Of a stretch of DNA of 64,000 nt, positions 59,379 to 64,000 are shown piece by piece; position 1 is the first letter of the stretch, and each line of letters starts with the position of its first letter. The translations under genes and the position numbers were made by a program. The stretch spans positions 11,767,501 to 11,831,500 of the forward strand of contig NW_026262690.1 in the NCBI RefSeq assembly GCF_021869535.1. The letters run 5' to 3'. The DNA comes from Mytilus californianus (taxonomy: Eukaryota; Mollusca; Bivalvia; Mytilida; Mytilidae). Under the pieces are notes generated by a model. The model worked only from the letters and a program-made list of their open reading frames with translations, was not told the DNA's origin and did not search any database.

Positions 59379-60235
59379 GTATATAATACTGTTGATATGT
59401 TCATATCAATGTACAGATAACTGTACTATAACTGTATATAATACTGTTGATATGTTCATATCAATGCACAGATACCTGTACTATAACTGTATATAATACT
59501 GTTGATATGTTCATATCAATGTACAGATAACTGTACAACAACTGTATCTAACGTCTTTTGATATGTTCATATCAATGTACAGATACCTGTACTACAACTG
59601 TATCTAACGTCTTTTGATATGTTCATATCAATGTACAGATACCTGTACTATAACTGTATATAATACTGTTGATATGTTTATATCAATGTACAGATAACTG
59701 TACTATAACTGTATATCATACTGTTGATATGTTCATATCAATGTACAGATAACTGTACTACAACTGTATCTAACGTCTTTTGATATGTTCATATCAATGT
59801 ACAGATAACTGTACTACAACTGTATCTAAAGTCTGTTGAGATGTCCATATCAATGTACAGATAACTGTACTACAACTGTATCTAACGTCTTTTGATATGT
59901 CCATATCAATGTACAGATAACTGTACTATAACTGTATATCATACTGTTGATATGTTCATATCAATGTACAGATAACTGTACTACAACTGTATCTAACGTC
60001 TTTTGATATGTTCATATCAATGTACAGATAACTGTACTACAACTGTATCTAAAGTCTGTTGAGATGTCCATATCAATGTACAGATAACTGTACTACAACT
60101 GTATCTAAAGTCTGTTGAGATGTCCATATCAATGTACAGATAACTGTACTACAACTGTATCTAAAAGTCTGTTGAGATGTCCATATGAATATACAGATAC
60201 CAATACATACAACTGCATTAAATCTTGGTTGAGAT
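59379..60235. repeat. 55/56-bp minisatellite, distal part of the array
   Basis: About 15 further units of the same two types, resuming exactly where the main array was interrupted. The last few units have TCTAAAGTCTGTTGAGATG and decay toward 60235. The 99-residue minus ORF here is a repeat artefact. Confidence 0.95.
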
Positions 60236-60442
60236 GTCCAAGCTACATGTTTGAATGAACCAAACCAGATACATGTTACACATTCCACCTTACCCAGCAG
60301 GTATCCAACTTGAAACAAAAACGTAGATTTCATTATGGATAGGTATTCAATGAGAAACCTGTACAATTTCACATGTTATCACTGACTTTAACTGGAACCC
60401 ACATGTGTACATAAACCCAAAGAGTTCACTGGGTATTAAAAT

Positions 60443-60578
60443 ATGGTTATCCCTGGACCTTTGTCTATCTGGCAGCAATAACCTTGCTGAAATGTGGTGT
60501 CCGTTTAGCTGTGCTGGATATATATATACACAGCCACGTCCAATTGGAATGGGGACATTAAATCTGATGCCTCATGTA
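60443..60578 (+). repeat. SINE-like body fragment
   Basis: Shares TCTGGCAG, GTCCGTTTAGCTGTG, ACACAGCCACGTCCAATTGG and AATGGGGACATTAAATCTGA with 2800-2935. The tail is missing. Confidence 0.6.
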
Positions 60579-62096
60579 GTTAATATTACACTTATTTACT
60601 CATTTAATTTAACTATAATATGTGTAGTATTTCATAAGTGGTCCTTAAAAATTGTGTCGCATGTCAATTAAAACTATAAAAAGTTAAAAACAATATTTAC
60701 TAACAATACTAAATATATCATCAAACAAATGCAATAATTATCACAGATAGTTTCTTCCATTTAACAGACTTCAGCCTGGTCAATTTAAATCAGCCAATAA
60801 ATGTAATCTATAATGAATACTAACAACCACTTTACTGTTTTTCATAAGTTTCCAATCTTGATTAATTTTAGCTTATTGAGAAACCTAAGAAAATGTACTC
60901 CATCCATAAAAAGATGTCTTTATCTTTTAATTTTACAGAAGCCATTTACATACATTCAATGCACAATTCAAGTATAATTTGACAATGCAAACCACATTAA
61001 AGTCATATGAAACTTCAAATTAAAAAAAAGCTGAATATGTTTTATGCACTTGAATGGTTAAGTTTTACTATTACACAAGTGTACATGAACTTTCTTGTAA
61101 AAGAATATTCTTTATATTATCAAATCTTTGTAAATGTACTGCTATTTAATTATTGTCTTCCTGTACACTAATTCACCGATTGTTTCCCATATGCACTTTA
61201 TGCAGTGACCTTAACTACAAGACCTTTGGTTAGAACTTTGGCCACAAGTGTGAGGAAAAAACTGTGATGAAAGAATGTAAACAATCGTGCACTGGGAGTG
61301 AATAGTAATAACTGATTCTTAAAGAACAAATTTAATACAACAAATCATTTAACAACTGTTAAGGAAAAGTTTAATTAACAAATGGGAATGCACGGAAAAT
61401 ATATATATATAAAGATATCATGGCTCTATCTATCCACTTATTTGTAATGTGCTCCAATTGCTCTGTGTTGATTGTTTATCAATTTCACAATCTGGTAAAC
61501 TTCGAAAACAAACTTGAAAGTTAATTAGCTGCAATCAACAATTACTGAATGAAATATTGATTGTCGATAATACGTTATAGATTCGTAATAAAAATAAAAA
61601 CATGCATATCTTCTTATATCTATATACAGGACTAAGTTTAGTATACATGTATGCATTGGTTTAATAATTTCGATAACATTAAAATTATAAGAAACTTGTT
61701 TCATATGACTTTTAAGTCTTGATGGAGCTGGGTGTGTGTCTTATGTAAAACACAAGTCACTCTAGGATTCTGATAGAAAATCACCTTCCAAAATATAAGG
61801 TCACTGATAGTCTAGTTAAATGAAAGATTTTAACATAATTACTATAAACGTATAACAAATGCTACATTTCAATATAAAAGCTAGTCTACATAGGTCCAGT
61901 TCTTATCCAACATTTATGCCTCTAAACAGAGTGTTACATGGAAAATCTGACAAAATGACCTTACAATTGCGGCTGACTGACTAGTCGTATCATTTGAATT
62001 GTAATGTTAAATATCTATTTTAAAACTATGTTTTTAACTTTCCACATACCTGTTGTCAGTTTCTCCTTTATTACTTTATTTTCAGTCCCATTAATT
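60579..62096. other. AT-rich sequence, no gene seen
   Basis: No supportable exon or repeat. Only short AT-driven ORFs and a short (AT)n near 61402. Confidence 0.4.
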
Positions 62097-62310
62097 TATA
62101 CTGTAAATTCAGAAATTATTGGGATGTTTTTATTATTGCGAAAAATGCGACAGGGTAATAATCGCAATAATTTAAACTCGCATTTTGAAATTTTTTATAT
62201 GAATTAAACAGGATTTTTCTCAATATCGCAAAAATAAAAATCACATTTTAGTCTAAAATAACAAAATCGCAATAATAAATGCACGCAATAATTTCTGAAT
62301 TTACAGTATA
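62097..62310. mobile_element. Small MITE with ~25-bp inverted repeats
   Basis: TATACTGTAAATTCAGAAAT... at 62097-62121 is complementary to 62286-62310. Length 214 bp, with an interior of AT-rich CGCAATAAT/GCGACA words. A TA target duplication is possible. I recall this terminus as common in bivalves. Confidence 0.85.
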
Positions 62311-64000
62311 TAAAAGAGATTGTCAATACCACATCTATCCAAAATAATCCAAAGGTCAAAAAAGGATGTCAGCAACTATAGGTCACCTTATAACCTTCAA
62401 TAATGAGCCAAATTCATAGAAAATAGTTAAATATAAATTTGTACTTGTGATTTACAGGAAAGAAAAAGATCACCAAATAAAAGTTTGGATGCACAGAATA
62501 CTAATCTCTTTATCTGTTTTAAAAGTCTTTATTTCAAACATTGAGGGGGTGATGTTAAAACTGGCCTCTACAACATAACACTGCTAACTTTTTCTATACA
62601 GTTGAAAGAGTATTTGCATAAAATCTAATAGATTCTATCTTTCCATGTTGTTATCTCTACACAATTCATATCAAAACACTTTCACAACAATATGGCTAAA
62701 TATCTAATGCATCTTAGAATGGATGTGAATACACACTCCTAGATAGATGCTGAAGGCACTACGACATAATTCTCAAAACTATGATAAAATAGAAAAAATA
62801 AAATCACTGAGAATGTTACATTTGATTGAAAACTGATAAAATAACAAAATAAAAATAACTTAATTATTATCATACATGTTGTTTCAAATTGAAGTTTCCA
62901 TTTAAAAATACCAAAAACAAATTTTACTATGAAAATATTACATATCAATTCAATATTATTCTGTAATATGCAAATTTGGATATCAACACACATTGAAGAT
63001 TATGAATAGATTTTAAATTGCACTGACCAGTCAGAAATGTTCTCTGAAACATATTCTTTCAAGTTTCAACTGAATTCAACCAGATCTGTTCTTGACAGAT
63101 TCTACACAGCCATTCTGTCAAGTACAGTTCAGATTGAGAAAATTACTGTTCAGTACAAATTAAATTATTAGTAAAGAATATTCCTGTAAAATTGTGACTT
63201 TTTCAGACTGCTCTAGTAAAAGTACAGTACAGATTAGTACAAATTACATATATATACTTGCTTTTGAATATAACATGCTTGTATATAAAACTTTACAAAT
63301 TATTATATTTTGTCAAAGTGGTTTCAAAGTCACAAATATCATTACTGTTCATCTTCTACAACTCCATTTGATGGCTTCAAAGCTATATAATATAATAATA
63401 ATGAAATATTAACAAGATAAAAAGAGGAGAGCACACAACTAAAGTAACAAAATCAGTATAAATATTAAGTAATTGCACTCTGTAAATAAAGCAAAAACAA
63501 TTTCTGGTCAGTTATCTAACCATGTCTCAAACTTAACAACTCATTCAAAATCCTCAGGAAAACAAACAATGTACACAATGTCAGTTTACAATAATATTTA
63601 TTGTTTCATGAAATTTGGAGGAAATGAGTTTTTTTTCCATCCATGTATAAAGTCCTGTAAGTTTTAGAACAAAAATAGCTTAAAACTGTAAAACTCTAAA
63701 TGAATTTTCTATTTTAATATTTTGTAAACATTTCATGTTGATAGATTAATACAGAGACAACTTATTAAGTGAATTGGAAAAAATGGTACTCATTCACAGT
63801 ATCAAGTCAACAATCTGAAACTACTTAAATGAAAAACATAAAATCGGACAGAAAGAAATAGGTGAGATTTAGTCGGAAGGCACTTAAAATCATCAATATA
63901 ACTTTAAGTAAAATTCTTTATTTTTATGATAAAAACTGTTCCCAGGGACTGTGCTAGCCTCTGAAAAGTTGTCACCAGAAAAATCGCCAGCATCAGTTTT
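62311..64000. other. AT-rich sequence, no gene seen
   Basis: 1.7 kb with several polyadenylation-like words (for example AATAAAGC near 63485), which could be 3' UTR or intron of a gene outside the window. No ORF shows protein-like composition. Confidence 0.4.

Noticed and set aside
60073-60372. 99-residue minus ORF
   Set aside because: Most of it reads through the 55/56-bp minisatellite; the protein repeats with the DNA.

Overview
The window is eukaryotic, AT-rich, repeat-dominated DNA, most likely from a marine bivalve of the mussel type. Genes are intron-split and sparse. Several dispersed repeat families look like ones I remember from Mytilus/bivalve genomes: elements with central tandem repeats and terminal hairpins, and a SINE-like tail containing ATTTGCCACTGGACGTTAAGC-like sequence. 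The organism assignment is inference from repeat content, not from a marker gene. No rRNA, tRNA or CRISPR array was recognised.

Layout. (1) 1-3.2 kb: a 5'-truncated, broken LINE reverse transcriptase gene, small tandem repeats and a SINE-like repeat. (2) 3.3-9.9 kb, minus strand: the only convincing intact gene. It has five coding exons whose splice phases all fit and encodes a ~724-residue predicted secreted glycoprotein with one EGF-like domain. Its introns hold a folded-back Penelope-like (GIY-YIG) fragment and tandem duplications that copy two of its own splice junctions. (3) 11.93-36.62 kb: a 24.7-kb block bounded by 94-bp inverted repeats (91/94 identical) and an exact 9-bp direct repeat, AGCATCAGA. 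Inside are 44 near-identical 169-bp satellite units carrying a telomere-like G-rich tract, then ~14 kb of a diverged ~167-bp satellite with higher-order repeats, poly-G expansions and nested insertions. It holds no long ORF. I read it as a giant non-autonomous DNA transposon built from satellite DNA. This is the most unusual object in the window. (4) 36.6-43.2 kb: mostly unannotatable AT-rich DNA with hairpin/MITE-like elements and a broken copy of the 3' part of POLE3 (histone-fold subunit of DNA polymerase epsilon/CHRAC). (5) 44-54 kb: nested Helentron/HINE-like elements and dispersed repeats, including a three-level nest. (6) 54.2-60.2 kb: a 55/56-bp minisatellite of two alternating unit types, split by a 1.35-kb hAT-like element that itself contains a HINE-like element. 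(7) 60.2-64 kb: AT-rich DNA with one SINE-like fragment and one small MITE.

Apart from the EGF-domain gene, nothing here forms a coordinated set of genes. The window is mainly a record of repeat invasion, nesting, amplification and homogenisation.
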